From positions 1 through 64,000 of the forward strand of contig CALULL010000012.1 in the NCBI GenBank assembly GCA_944321465.1: DNA of 64,000 nucleotides. The letters are read 5' to 3'. Shown in pieces: positions 33,362 to 42,155 of this stretch. This stretch comes from an uncultured Bacteroides sp. (lineage in GTDB: Bacteria > Bacteroidota > Bacteroidia > Bacteroidales > Bacteroidaceae). The notes beneath the pieces are model-generated. The model saw only the letters and a list, made by a program, of their open reading frames with translations, was not told where the DNA came from and made no database searches. A program made the translations under genes and the position numbers. Position 1 is the first letter of the stretch. Each line of letters starts with the position of its first letter.

Positions 33362-35125
33362 TTAAATGGATTTGTTGAAATAGTGGGTGTGCAGCAGATG
33401 TTCGGCACGTTCGCTCAAGGGCTTGCCCAGGAACTCCTCGTAGAGCACCTTGATGTAGGGGTTTTCATGCGACTTGCGCAGCGGTTTGTTGGCATCTTCG
33501 CGGTACAGGGCGTTGGCGCGGGCATAGAGTATTTCGGAGTGTCCGTGGTGCCAGGGTTGTCCGCCGCCGCCGATGCAGCCTCCGGGGCAGGCCATGATTT
33601 CGATGACATGGTACTCGTTGCGTCCGTGGCGGATGTCTTCCAGCAGTTGCCGGGCGTTGCCCAGTCCGTGGGCGATGCCTACTTTCAGTTCGAAGCCGTT
33701 CAGGTCGATGCTGGCGTGCCGCACGCCGCTAAGGCCGCGTACCTGCTCGAAGTTGACGTTTTCCAGCAGTTTTCCTGTATAGATTTCGTAGACAGAACGC
33801 AGTGCGGCCTCCATTACGCCGCCTGTGGCACCGAAGATGACGCCCGCGCCGGTCGATGCTCCCAGCGGATTGTCAAATTCTGCGTCGGGCAACAGTGTGA
33901 AACCTATGTTGGCCCGTTTGATGAGGCGTGCCAGCTCGCGTGTGGTGATGGAGTAGTCCACGTCGGGGCTTCCGTCGGTCTTGAACTCCTCTCGGTCGCA
34001 TTCGTATTTCTTGGCAAGGCAGGGCATGATGGAGACCACGACCAGCTTCTCGCGCGGTATGCCCATCTTCTGTGCCCAGTAGGTCTTGGCTATGGAGCCG
34101 AACATCTGTTGGGGCGAGCGGGCAGTGGAGGGAATGTCGAGCAGGTCGGGGAACTGGTGCTCGAAGAAGTTGACCCATGCCGGGCAGCACGATGTGAGGA
34201 TGGGCAGGCGCACGGAGGTGTCGCCGTCCAGGTAGCGTGTGAGGCGGTTCAGTATTTCTGCACCCTCTTCCATGATGGTAAGGTCGGCCGCGAAGTCGGT
34301 ATCAAACACGTGGTCGAAGCCCAGTTCGCGCAGAGCGTAGACCATCTTGCCCGTGACGATGGTGCCGGGGGGCAGGCCGAACTCTTCGCCCAGAGCGGCA
34401 CGGACGGCAGGGGCTGTCTGCACGATGACGGTCTTGTTCGGGTCGGCCAGGTCGTCGAGCAGCCGGTTGGTGTGGTCGCGTTCGGTCAAGGCACCTACGG
34501 GACACACGGCTACGCATTGTCCGCAGTACGTGCATTCGCTGTCGGACAGCATCTTGTCGAAAGCCGGGGCAATGGTTGTGTTGAAACCTCGCCGTATGGC
34601 TCCCAATGCTCCTACGGTCTGTACGTCGTTACATACGCTCTCGCAGCGGCGGCAGAAGATACACTTGTCCATGTTGCGCACGATGGAGGCAGTGACCTCG
34701 CGCTTGCGGGGCGACAGTTCTCCGCCGTTGAAGGGCATTTCGCGTATGTTGCAGCGGACAGCCAGATTTTGCAGCTCGCAGTTGCCTGACTTGGGACAGG
34801 TGAGACAGTCGTTGGGATGGTCGGACAGGATAAGTTCGGCCACGATTTTCCGTGCGTTCATCACGCGCAGCGTGCTGGTGTGCACCACCATTCCGTCGGC
34901 ACAGCGGGTGGCACATGCCGGTGCCAGGTTGCGCCGTCCTTCCACCTCCACCACGCAGATGCGGCACGATGCCGGGGTGTTCTTCACGCAGGTTCCTTTC
35001 AGGTCTATGTGGCATAGCGTGGGAATGTCGATTCCGATGCGCTGGGCGGCCTCCAGGATGGTTGTCCCTTCGGGCACGGTGATGAAGTGGTGGTCTATCT
35101 GTAAGGTTATCTGTCTTTCTTCCAT
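33362..35125 (-). CDS. hydA: [FeFe] hydrogenase catalytic subunit
   Basis: The 587-residue protein interconverts protons and H2. It has an N-terminal plant-type [2Fe-2S] domain (Cys about 38, 54, 57, 71), a His-Cys3 [4Fe-4S] site (HPNDCLTCPKSGNC, about 103-116) and two [4Fe-4S] clusters (CIFCRRCESVC at 155-165, CTYCGQCVAVCPVG at 198-211). The H-cluster motifs are complete: TSCCPAW (311-317), MPCLAKKYE (367-375) and EIMACPGGCIGGGG (509-522). With the NuoF- and NuoE-like subunits it forms an NADH-dependent, possibly electron-bifurcating, enzyme. ATG 35125 gives the family N-terminus. HydE, HydF and HydG maturases are not in the window. Confidence 0.96.
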   Translation of the reverse strand: MEERQITLQIDHHFITVPEGTTILEAAQRIGIDIPTLCHIDLKGTCVKNTPASCRICVVEVEGRRNLAPACATRCADGMVVHTSTLRVMNARKIVAELILSDHPNDCLTCPKSGNCELQNLAVRCNIREMPFNGGELSPRKREVTASIVRNMDKCIFCRRCESVCNDVQTVGALGAIRRGFNTTIAPAFDKMLSDSECTYCGQCVAVCPVGALTERDHTNRLLDDLADPNKTVIVQTAPAVRAALGEEFGLPPGTIVTGKMVYALRELGFDHVFDTDFAADLTIMEEGAEILNRLTRYLDGDTSVRLPILTSCCPAWVNFFEHQFPDLLDIPSTARSPQQMFGSIAKTYWAQKMGIPREKLVVVSIMPCLAKKYECDREEFKTDGSPDVDYSITTRELARLIKRANIGFTLLPDAEFDNPLGASTGAGVIFGATGGVMEAALRSVYEIYTGKLLENVNFEQVRGLSGVRHASIDLNGFELKVGIAHGLGNARQLLEDIRHGRNEYHVIEIMACPGGCIGGGGQPWHHGHSEILYARANALYREDANKPLRKSHENPYIKVLYEEFLGKPLSERAEHLLHTHYFNKSI

Positions 35126-35148
35126 AGTATTTTCTTCTTGTGTGTTTC

Positions 35149-37056
35149 TTATTGGACGGAGATTGCTTTGAATTTGCATCGTGCCATGCACATGCCGCAC
35201 TTAATGCACTTGTCGGGGTCGATGATGTGTGGCTTGCGCACGTCGCCTTTGATGGCATCGGCCGGGCAGTGCCTGAAGCAGAGGTGGCAGCCTGTGCACT
35301 TGTCGGGATTGATGGTGTAGGTAAGCAGTGCTTTGCATTGCTTGGCACGGCACACCTTGTCGCGCACGTGCTCGACGTACTCGTCGTAGAAGTTGTCCAG
35401 TGTGGACAGCACGGGGTTGGGAGATGTCTGCCCCAGGCCGCAGAGGGCGGTGTCCTTGACGACACGTGCCAGCGTGGAGAGCTTGTCCAGGTCCTTCATG
35501 GTGGCTTTCCCCTCGGTTATTTTGTTGAGCAGTTCCAGCAGGCGTTTGTTGCCTATGCGGCAGGGGGTGCACTTACCACACGATTCCTCGACGGTAAAGT
35601 CCAGATAGAAGCGGGATACGGACACCATGCAGTCGTCTTCGTCCATCACAATCATGCCGCCCGACCCCATCATGGAGCCTGCCGCAAGCAGGTTGTCAAA
35701 GTCAATGGGGGTGTCGAGGTGCTTCTCGGTGAGGCAGCCTCCCGAGGGACCTCCCGTCTGCACGGCCTTGAATTTCTTTCCTCCCTTTATGCCTCCGCCT
35801 ATTTCGTAGATGACCTCGCGCAAGGTTGTTCCCATCGGGACTTCTATCAGTCCCACGTTGTTGATTTTTCCTGCCAGGGCAAATACTTTCGTCCCTTTGG
35901 AGCGTTCGGTTCCTATGGAGGCAAACCATTCGGCTCCTTTCGTCAGAATGACGGGCACGTTGGCCAGCGTTTCTACGTTGTTCACGTTGGTGGGCTTCCC
36001 GTGGTATCCGGCTTCGGCGGGATAGGGCGGTTTCAGGGTGGGTTCGCCGCGCTTGCCCTCCATTGAGTGTATCAAGGCTGTCTCTTCGCCGCAGACGAAG
36101 GCTCCTGCGCCGTAGCGTATCTCTATGTCGAAGCCGAAGTCCGTGCCCAGTATGTTGTCGCCCAGTAGGCCGTATTGCCTAGCCTGGGCTATGGCTGTCT
36201 GTAGGCGGTGGATGGCCAGCGGGTATTCGGCACGGATGTACACCAGGCCGTGCCGGGAGCCGATGGAGTATCCGCATACGGCCATTGCCTCGACAATGGA
36301 GTGCGGGTCGCCTTCCATGATGGAACGGTCCATGAACGCACCCGGGTCGCCTTCGTCGGCGTTACATACCACGTACTTCACGTCGCCCGGTTGCTTGGAA
36401 GCCAGTTCCCACTTCAGCCCTGTGGGGAAACCGCCGCCGCCGCGTCCGCGCAGGCCCGAGCGTTTGATGGTGTCTATCACCTCGGCGGGCTTCTTGTTCA
36501 GCAGGCAGTCGGCCAGTGCCTGATAGCCGTCGCGGGCAATGTATTCTTCGATGTCCTCGGGGTCGATGAAGCCGCAGTTGCGCAGGGCTATGCGCTTCTG
36601 CTTGCGGTAGAAGTCGATGTGCTTGGAGTCGCTTACGGCGTGTCCGTCTTTCGGGTCGATGTAGAGCAGGCGTTCTACTTTCTGCCCGCCCACGATGTGC
36701 CGTGCGACGATTTCCTCGGCATCGTCGGGAGACACTTGTACGTAAAATGTGTTGTCCGGGATTATCTTCACGATGGGGCCTTTTTCGCAGAAGCCGAAGC
36801 AGCCCGTTGTCACCACTTCCACGCGGTCGGCCACGCCGTGTTGTTTCAGGGCTTCCTCCAGCCGTTCGCCAATCAGGTGGCTGGTCGATGCCTTGCAGCC
36901 GGTGCCTCCGCAGATAAGTATCTGCATGTGCTCGGTGCCGGTTTCCAGGCCACAGCTGTTCTCTGCTACTTTCTTGTCGCTCTCTTCGCGCAGCAGAAGT
37001 TCCTTTTGGGCTTTCTGCCTTATTGCTTGCAAATCTTGGATGGATACTATCTTCAT
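35149..37056 (-). CDS. hydB: NADH-linked hydrogenase flavoprotein subunit (NuoF-like)
   Basis: The 635-residue protein is the NADH-oxidising subunit. The N-terminus has a thioredoxin-like [2Fe-2S] domain (LICGGTGCKAS...CFGFCEKGP). The NuoF core has RGRGGGGFPTGLKW and GAGAYICGEET-like GAGAFVCGEETALIHSMEG for FMN and NADH, and ESCGKCTPCRIG for the N3-type [4Fe-4S]. The C-terminus carries two more [4Fe-4S] clusters (CTGCHLCFRHCPAD and CIKCGMCMARCKF). This arrangement is that of HydB in trimeric HydABC hydrogenases. ATG 37056 (MKIVSIQ) lies 22 bp from a good -7 box. hydA follows 23 bp later. Confidence 0.94.
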   Translation of the reverse strand: MKIVSIQDLQAIRQKAQKELLLREESDKKVAENSCGLETGTEHMQILICGGTGCKASTSHLIGERLEEALKQHGVADRVEVVTTGCFGFCEKGPIVKIIPDNTFYVQVSPDDAEEIVARHIVGGQKVERLLYIDPKDGHAVSDSKHIDFYRKQKRIALRNCGFIDPEDIEEYIARDGYQALADCLLNKKPAEVIDTIKRSGLRGRGGGGFPTGLKWELASKQPGDVKYVVCNADEGDPGAFMDRSIMEGDPHSIVEAMAVCGYSIGSRHGLVYIRAEYPLAIHRLQTAIAQARQYGLLGDNILGTDFGFDIEIRYGAGAFVCGEETALIHSMEGKRGEPTLKPPYPAEAGYHGKPTNVNNVETLANVPVILTKGAEWFASIGTERSKGTKVFALAGKINNVGLIEVPMGTTLREVIYEIGGGIKGGKKFKAVQTGGPSGGCLTEKHLDTPIDFDNLLAAGSMMGSGGMIVMDEDDCMVSVSRFYLDFTVEESCGKCTPCRIGNKRLLELLNKITEGKATMKDLDKLSTLARVVKDTALCGLGQTSPNPVLSTLDNFYDEYVEHVRDKVCRAKQCKALLTYTINPDKCTGCHLCFRHCPADAIKGDVRKPHIIDPDKCIKCGMCMARCKFKAISVQ

Positions 37057-37077
37057 GTCATTAGATTTGGTTCCCGA

Positions 37078-37085
37078 CAAAGGTA
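37078..37085 (-). promoter_or_regulatory. -7 element of the hydBAC operon
   Basis: The complement of 37078-37085 is TACCTTTG, a perfect -7 box, 21 bp upstream of the hydB start, giving a very short leader. Confidence 0.65.
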
Positions 37086-37150
37086 GGAATAAGTCTCATA
37101 TGGCAAAAAGAAAGTAGGGAAGAAATGACGCTTCCCTACCTCATTTAGTT

Positions 37151-38176
37151 TCATTCCAAATAAGAAAGCAGCTCGTCTACCGCTTCGGGCCGGGTGGCCC
37201 AGCTGGTGACGAAACGTGTCACAGACTCGTTCTCGCCCCGTGTGCCCCATATCTCGAAGGTGGCTTTGGTGCTCAGTCTGTCGATGGTTTCGTTGGGCAG
37301 GCAGAAGAACTGCTGGTTGGTGGGCGAGTCTATGTGGCAGCGGTAACCGGCGGACAGGAAGCCTTGTTTCAGCCTCATGGCCTGCCCGACGGCATGGCGT
37401 GCCAGGTGCAGATACAGGCCGTCGGCCATCAGCGTGGCAAACTGCAAGCCCAGCAGCCGTCCCTTGGCCATCAGCGCGCCGTGCTGCTTCACCAGCGTGA
37501 AGAAGCGTGGCAACAGCCCGCGACGGGCCACTACGGCTTCGCCGAACAAGGCTCCCGTCTTGGTGCCGCCGATGTAGAACGCGTCGCACAGGCGGGCTAC
37601 GTCGGGCAGCGTCAGGTCGGCGTTTGCCGCCACCAGTCCGTAGGCCAGGCGTGCCCCGTCCAGGTAGAGCGGCAGGTGCAGCCTGTGGCACGTCTGGCTC
37701 AGTTCCTCCAGTTCGGCCCGTGTGTAGAGGGTGCCAAGCTCCGTGGGGTGAGAGATGTAGACCATGCCTGGGGCTACCATGTGCTCGTAGGTCTCGTCCC
37801 GGTAGAAGTCGGTCGTGTAGCGTTCCACGTCGGCTGCCCGCAGCTTGCCGTCGTGCTGGGGCAGGACGAGCACCTTGTGCCCGCAGGCTTCGATGGCTCC
37901 GGCCTCGTGGACATTGATGTGTGCCGTCTCGGCTGCCAGTACGCCCTCGTGCCGCCGCAGCAACCCGTCTATTACGGTGGCGTTGGTCTGGGTGCCGCCT
38001 ACCAGGAAGTGCACTTCGGCTTCGGGCTGTGCGCAGGCTTGGCGTATCAGCTCCACGGCCTCCTTGGTGTATCGGTCGGTTCCGTATCCTGGTGTCTGTT
38101 CCATATTGGTCTCGGCCAGGCGGCGCATTACTTCGGGACATGCGCCTTCCATGTAATCGCAATCGAAATGTAGCAT
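37151..38176 (-). CDS. ltaE: Low-specificity L-threonine aldolase
   Basis: The 341-residue PLP enzyme splits L-threonine or allo-threonine into glycine and acetaldehyde. Fold-type I blocks are FDCDYMEGACPEVM at the N-terminus, HINVHEAGAIEACGHKV, MVYISHPTELGTLYT, LYLDGARLAYGL (PLP-binding Asp) and YIGGTKTGALFGEAVV with the Schiff-base Lys. Length is normal for the family. It has its own promoter about 140 bp upstream and is divergent from the fur-like gene. Confidence 0.93.
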   Translation of the reverse strand: MLHFDCDYMEGACPEVMRRLAETNMEQTPGYGTDRYTKEAVELIRQACAQPEAEVHFLVGGTQTNATVIDGLLRRHEGVLAAETAHINVHEAGAIEACGHKVLVLPQHDGKLRAADVERYTTDFYRDETYEHMVAPGMVYISHPTELGTLYTRAELEELSQTCHRLHLPLYLDGARLAYGLVAANADLTLPDVARLCDAFYIGGTKTGALFGEAVVARRGLLPRFFTLVKQHGALMAKGRLLGLQFATLMADGLYLHLARHAVGQAMRLKQGFLSAGYRCHIDSPTNQQFFCLPNETIDRLSTKATFEIWGTRGENESVTRFVTSWATRPEAVDELLSYLE

Positions 38177-38314
38177 AAGTGTTTCTGCTGTGTTGTCTGT
38201 TTTGTTCTACATATATAATAAGGTGTAGGCTCTGGCCCCTTTCCTGCCGTTCTGCCTGTCTTGTGGGCGGACGGGCGGAGTGGTCTCCGGGTGGTTCCTC
38301 TGCCTTTCGGTGGC

Positions 38315-38351
38315 CAAACATACGAAAAAAATCTTGTTCCCGGGCTGTCAA
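38315..38351 (-). promoter_or_regulatory. Candidate promoter of ltaE
   Basis: The complement of 38315-38322 is TATGTTTG, matching TAnnTTTG, with TTG (complement of 38349-38351) upstream. The remaining part of the 571-bp gap up to the fur-like promoter is GC-rich with no gene seen. Confidence 0.5.
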
Positions 38352-38490
38352 GGGCTAAGAATGGAACGCTTGCCGGTAGCGGCCGGGGCGGCCTTCGGGT
38401 GGGAGAGGGGAAGGTTCTCGCGGGTATCCGTCGATTCGGTTGGCGGCGCGGCATTGCCCAATCGGTTGTCAAGGGGGAAATAATCGGCAC

Positions 38491-38527
38491 TTTGCAACCC
38501 GGTTGCAAAAGTCTTGTCTTATTTTTG
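38491..38527 (+). promoter_or_regulatory. fur-like gene promoter with a perfect 9-1-9 operator palindrome
   Basis: TATTTTTG at 38520-38527 is the -7 box and TTTG at 38491-38494 the -33 box, 25 bp apart start to start as in other promoters here. The 19-base palindrome TTTGCAACCCGGTTGCAAA (38491-38509) covers the -33 box and part of the spacer. A dyad with one central base fits the 7-1-7 architecture bound by Fur-family dimers, so autoregulation is likely. Confidence 0.7.
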
Positions 38528-38573
38528 CACCACGAACACAGTGCGCCGGTGGCCGCAGGCGGGCTTGCATAGC

Positions 38574-38663
38574 CTCTTGCGGGGGCACAGGTGTCCTTCT
38601 GCGGGGGCAGACCTGTACCAGCCGGGAAGCAGACCTGTGCTGCCGGACGGGCGGACCTGTGCC
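38574..38663. repeat. 22-bp tandem array, copy 3, in the fur-like gene leader
   Basis: Units end at 38596, 38619, 38641 and 38663 (spacing 23, 22, 22). Examples are GGGGGCACAGGTGTCC and GCGGACCTGTGCC. The array lies between the promoter and the start codon at 38748, the same layout as at mfd. Confidence 0.65.
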
Positions 38664-38747
38664 ACCAGGCGGGGCCACCGTGGGGCGTGCAGGGGCTGTG
38701 CTGCCCCTCGGCGCGAAGACTGAAGAAAGAGAATAAACAGAGACGTT

Positions 38748-39206
38748 ATGACGACCGAACAATGTGAAGAGAGACTGACCGACCGTGGTATCCGGCCCAC
38801 CGTGGCCCGGATATTGGTGTTGCAGAAGCTGTCGGAGCTGGACCGGGCGGTGTCGCTTGTCGAGCTGGAAGACCTCATAGAGACGCTGGACAAGTCGACC
38901 ATCTTCCGCTCGCTCTCCGTCTTGGCGGGCCACCATGCCATCCATTCGTTTGAAGACGGCAGCGGGTCCATCAAGTACGAGATGTGCCGTGCCGAGGGAG
39001 GCGACTGTCTGCCGGGCAACCGCCACGTACACTTCTTTTGCGAGATGTGCCACCGGACAGAGTGCATCACCGACGTAAAGATACCCGTGGTGCAGTTGCC
39101 CTCAGGGTACGAGGTGCAGAGTATCAACTATACGATAAAAGGCCTATGCCCGCACTGCCGGGCCGAGGCCGCGAAGAAAGGAGGCGGACGCTATGAAGCA
39201 TCGTGA
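38748..39206 (+). CDS. Fur-family metalloregulator (Fur/Zur/PerR type undetermined)
   Basis: The 152-residue protein is a DNA-binding repressor that senses a metal ion or peroxide. The winged helix spans residues 1-80 (RGIRPTVARILVLQKL, STIFRSLSVLAGHHAI). The dimerisation domain has NRHVHFFCEMCHRTECI (about residues 91-107), giving His ligands and a CxxC, and a second CPHC near residue 131, together forming the structural zinc site. Its stop overlaps the start of a P1B ATPase gene by 14 bp, so regulator and metal exporter are one operon. That pairing favours a zinc- or other heavy-metal-responsive role over iron. Confidence 0.88.
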   Translation: MTTEQCEERLTDRGIRPTVARILVLQKLSELDRAVSLVELEDLIETLDKSTIFRSLSVLAGHHAIHSFEDGSGSIKYEMCRAEGGDCLPGNRHVHFFCEMCHRTECITDVKIPVVQLPSGYEVQSINYTIKGLCPHCRAEAAKKGGGRYEAS

Positions 39207-41181
39207 GAAAACAACGGCTGCTGCCTGTGCCGATGCGCACGGGGGCTGCGGGCACGATGGCTGTGGCTGTCACTGCCACGGGCATGGGCACGAAGGCGGC
39301 AAGGCCCGGCTGTGGTGGCCGCTGGTGTCGTTTGTCATGCTGGTGGTCGGCGTGGTGGCCTCTGCTGCCGGTTGGGCGTGGTTTGCCGCGCCGTGGGTAC
39401 CGGCGGTGTGGTATGCGGCGGCTTTTCTGCCCGTAGGGCTTCCCGTCGCGCACGAAGCCAGGGAGGCGGCCCGGCAGAAGGATGTGTTCAGCGAGTTCAC
39501 GCTCATGGTGCTGGCCGCTGTCGGCGCGTTTTGCATAGGTGAGTATGCCGAGGCTGTAGCCGTGATGCTGTTCTATACCGTAGGCGAGGCCCTGCAGCAT
39601 CGCGCCGTCGACAGTGCCACGCGCAACATAGGCCGCCTGCTCGACGTCAGGCCCGAGCGTGCCGCCGTCTTGCGTGGCGGCCGATACGTGGAGGTGAAGC
39701 CCGTGGAGGTGAAGCCTGGCGAGGTCATCGAGGTGAAGCCCGGCGGGCGCGTTCCGCTGGACGGTGCCCTGACGGACGACGGGGCGGCCTTCGACACGTC
39801 GGCCCTGACGGGCGAAAGCCTGCCCCGCAACGTCGTCAAGGGCGGCGAGGTGCTGGCAGGCATGATAGCCAGCGGGCAGACGGTGCATGTGCGGGTGAGC
39901 CGTCCCTACGAGCAGAGTGCCTTGGCGCGCATCCTAACGCTGGTGCGCGACGCTTCGTCGCGCAAGGCTCCGGCTGAGTTGTTCATCCGCCGTTTCGCCC
40001 GTGTCTACACGCCTGCGGTCATTGTGGCTGCCGCACTGGTTGTGGTTGTTCCTGCGCTGGTGTCACTGTTGGTGCCGTCGTTCCGCTATGTGTTCGATGA
40101 GTGGCTCTACCGTGGGCTGGTGTTCCTGGTCCTGTCGTGCCCTTGTGCGCTGGTTATCAGCATACCGTTGGGCTACTTCGGAGGCATCGGGGCGGCTTCG
40201 CGCGCAGGTATCCTCTTCAAGGGCGGCAATTATCTGGATGCCATTACCCGCGTCAATGTCGTGGCTTTCGACAAGACGGGGACCCTTACGACCGGTCGCT
40301 TTGGCGTGACGGCGGTGCACACGGCACAGGGGGTGGAACCGGTTGCCCTACTGTCCTGCTTGTATGCGGCCGAGAGCTGCAGCACGCACCCCATAGCTCG
40401 GGCGGTCGTGTGCTATGCTGCCGGGCGGCAGGCGGCGTGCCCAAAGCCTGAACGGGTGAAGGAACTGGCCGGACATGGGATGGAGGTTGTCGTCGGCGGC
40501 CACATGGTGCTGGTCGGCAACGTGCGCCTCATGGCCGAACGTGGCGTGGAGGTGCCCGCCGAGGTGGAGGGCGAGGCTGCGGCCACGGTGGTGGCCTGCG
40601 CCGTTGACGGACGTTATCAGGGTTGCGTCTTGCTGGCCGACACGCTGAAGCCCGATGCCGCCCAAGCCGTGCGGGAACTGGACAGCCTGGGAGTGGGCGA
40701 CGTGAGGCTGCTATCGGGAGACAAGCAAGCCGTTGTGCAGAAGGTGGCTTCCGGCCTGGGCATCGGCAAGGCGCACGGCGACCTGCTGCCCGAGGACAAG
40801 GCCCGGCTGGTGGAAGAACTGTCGGCACGGCCCGGGACGTGCGTGGCTTTTGTTGGCGACGGCATGAACGACGCGCCCGTGCTGGCTCTGAGCAATGTGG
40901 GCATCGCGATGGGCGGGCTTGGGTCGGACGCGGCCATCGAGAGTGCCGACGTGGTGTTGCAGACCGACCAGCCGTCAAAGGTGGCTACTGCCATCCGCGT
41001 GGGACGCGCCACGCGCAGCATCGTGTGGCAGAACATTGTAGGAGCCATCGGGGTGAAGGCCGTCGTGCTCGTGGCCGGTGCGCTGGGGGTTGCATCCTTG
41101 TGGGCCGCCGTCTTTGCCGATGTAGGCGTGGCCATGCTGGCCGTGCTCAACTCGGTGCGCATCCTGGGCAAGCGGTTCTGA
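39193..41181 (+). CDS. Heavy-metal P1B-type ATPase (Zn/Cd/Co exporter-like)
   Basis: The 662-residue pump moves soft metal cations across the inner membrane using ATP. It begins with a short His/Cys-rich tail (GGCGHDGCGCHCHGHGH, about residues 17-33) in place of a full HMA domain. Core motifs are TGES (residues about 210), the metal-site SCPCALVIS (about 315-323), the phosphorylated Asp in DKTGTLTTG (about 358), a HP locus (STHPIARAVV) and GDGMNDAPVL. The CPC plus histidine-rich tail is typical of ZntA-like exporters. It is coupled to the upstream Fur-family gene by a 14-bp overlap and likely under its control. Confidence 0.93.
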   Translation: MKHREKTTAAACADAHGGCGHDGCGCHCHGHGHEGGKARLWWPLVSFVMLVVGVVASAAGWAWFAAPWVPAVWYAAAFLPVGLPVAHEAREAARQKDVFSEFTLMVLAAVGAFCIGEYAEAVAVMLFYTVGEALQHRAVDSATRNIGRLLDVRPERAAVLRGGRYVEVKPVEVKPGEVIEVKPGGRVPLDGALTDDGAAFDTSALTGESLPRNVVKGGEVLAGMIASGQTVHVRVSRPYEQSALARILTLVRDASSRKAPAELFIRRFARVYTPAVIVAAALVVVVPALVSLLVPSFRYVFDEWLYRGLVFLVLSCPCALVISIPLGYFGGIGAASRAGILFKGGNYLDAITRVNVVAFDKTGTLTTGRFGVTAVHTAQGVEPVALLSCLYAAESCSTHPIARAVVCYAAGRQAACPKPERVKELAGHGMEVVVGGHMVLVGNVRLMAERGVEVPAEVEGEAAATVVACAVDGRYQGCVLLADTLKPDAAQAVRELDSLGVGDVRLLSGDKQAVVQKVASGLGIGKAHGDLLPEDKARLVEELSARPGTCVAFVGDGMNDAPVLALSNVGIAMGGLGSDAAIESADVVLQTDQPSKVATAIRVGRATRSIVWQNIVGAIGVKAVVLVAGALGVASLWAAVFADVGVAMLAVLNSVRILGKRF

Positions 41182-41188
41182 GAAGGGG

Positions 41189-41221
41189 AGGCGCGGGTTT
41201 TGGAATTAATTCGTACCTTTG
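41189..41221 (+). promoter_or_regulatory. Promoter of the PfkB-type kinase gene
   Basis: TTTG at 41189-41192 and TACCTTTG at 41214-41221 match the -33 and -7 elements with 25-bp start-to-start spacing, 35 bp upstream of the start codon. It begins 8 bp after the ATPase stop. Confidence 0.75.
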
Positions 41222-41255
41222 CAGCCAAGTTCCACCAGACAGAGGACATGGGCTA

Positions 41256-42155
41256 ATGACAGGAGAAGAACCACTGAAGCAAACGCGTGTGTATGATTTG
41301 TGCTGCATGGGGCACATAACGTTGGACAAAATCGTGACCCCTCGCAACACGGTGGATATGCCTGGGGGCACATCCTTCTATTTCGCCGAGGCTATGGCGC
41401 GCCTGGGCACCGAGGGCTTTCTGCTGGTAACGGCCCTGGGCCGGAACGAGATGGCCGTGGTGGAGCAACTGCGCCGCAAGGGGGTGGAGGTCGAAGTACT
41501 GCCCAGCCGTCACTCCATCTGCTTTGAGAACATCTACAACGAGAACCAGAACGAACGCCGTCAGCGTGTCACGTCTAAGGCCGACCCCTTCACAGTGGCC
41601 GAGGTTGCCGGGGTGCGGGCCAAAGTAATCCACTTGGGCACGCTCCTGGCCGACGACTTTCCGACCGATACTATCCGCTCTTTGGCCGGAAGGGCACGCC
41701 TGTCGGTCGATGTCCAGGGGCTGTTGAGGCGCGTGGAGAACGGGCAAGTGCTGCCTGTCGATTGGGCTGAGAAGCGCGAACTGCTGCCCTACATCTACAC
41801 CTTGAAAGCCAATGAAGACGAGATGAAGGTGCTGACGGGACTTGCCGAACCACATGAGGCTGCCCTCCTCATTGCCCGTTGGGGGGTGAAGGAGGTTGTC
41901 CTGACGATGGGAGATAAAGGCTCGCTGATTTACGCCGACGGCTCTTTCCACGAGATACCGGCTTACCCGGCAAGGCACGTAGTGGATGCTACCGGCTGCG
42001 GGGATACCTATATGGTAGGTTACCTGTACCGCCGCATCCGAGGGGCATCTTACGACGAAGCGGGCCGTTTCGCCGCAGCCATGTGTACCATTAAGCTGCA
42101 AGCGCACGGCCCGTTTTCGGGAACGGAGGAAGACGTGCGGTGTCTCATGCAGTGA
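41256..42155 (+). CDS. PfkB-family carbohydrate/nucleoside kinase
   Basis: The 299-residue ribokinase-fold enzyme phosphorylates a sugar or nucleoside with ATP. The N-terminal part has the substrate-side motif VDMPGGTSFYFAEAMARLG (residues 34-52). The C-terminal signature is VVDATGCGDTYMVGYLYRRI (about 244-263), with the catalytic Asp in GCGD. KEVVLTMGDKGSLIYADG contributes to the ATP site. Substrate cannot be assigned. ATG 41256 is chosen by promoter position and family length. Its end overlaps the xusC-like gene by 11 bp tail to tail. Confidence 0.85.
   Translation: MTGEEPLKQTRVYDLCCMGHITLDKIVTPRNTVDMPGGTSFYFAEAMARLGTEGFLLVTALGRNEMAVVEQLRRKGVEVEVLPSRHSICFENIYNENQNERRQRVTSKADPFTVAEVAGVRAKVIHLGTLLADDFPTDTIRSLAGRARLSVDVQGLLRRVENGQVLPVDWAEKRELLPYIYTLKANEDEMKVLTGLAEPHEAALLIARWGVKEVVLTMGDKGSLIYADGSFHEIPAYPARHVVDATGCGDTYMVGYLYRRIRGASYDEAGRFAAAMCTIKLQAHGPFSGTEEDVRCLMQ

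Noticed and set aside
38441..38480. A CCCAATCGGTTGTCAAG stretch as another copy of the MITE-like terminus
   Set aside because: The match stops after about ten bases, the TCATTAGA part is absent, and there is no paired end.
41256..42155. Reading the PfkB-family gene as starting at 40623 inside the ATPase gene
   Set aside because: The extension is Arg/Gly-rich shadow sequence; a promoter with a perfect -7 box lies 35 bp before ATG 41256.
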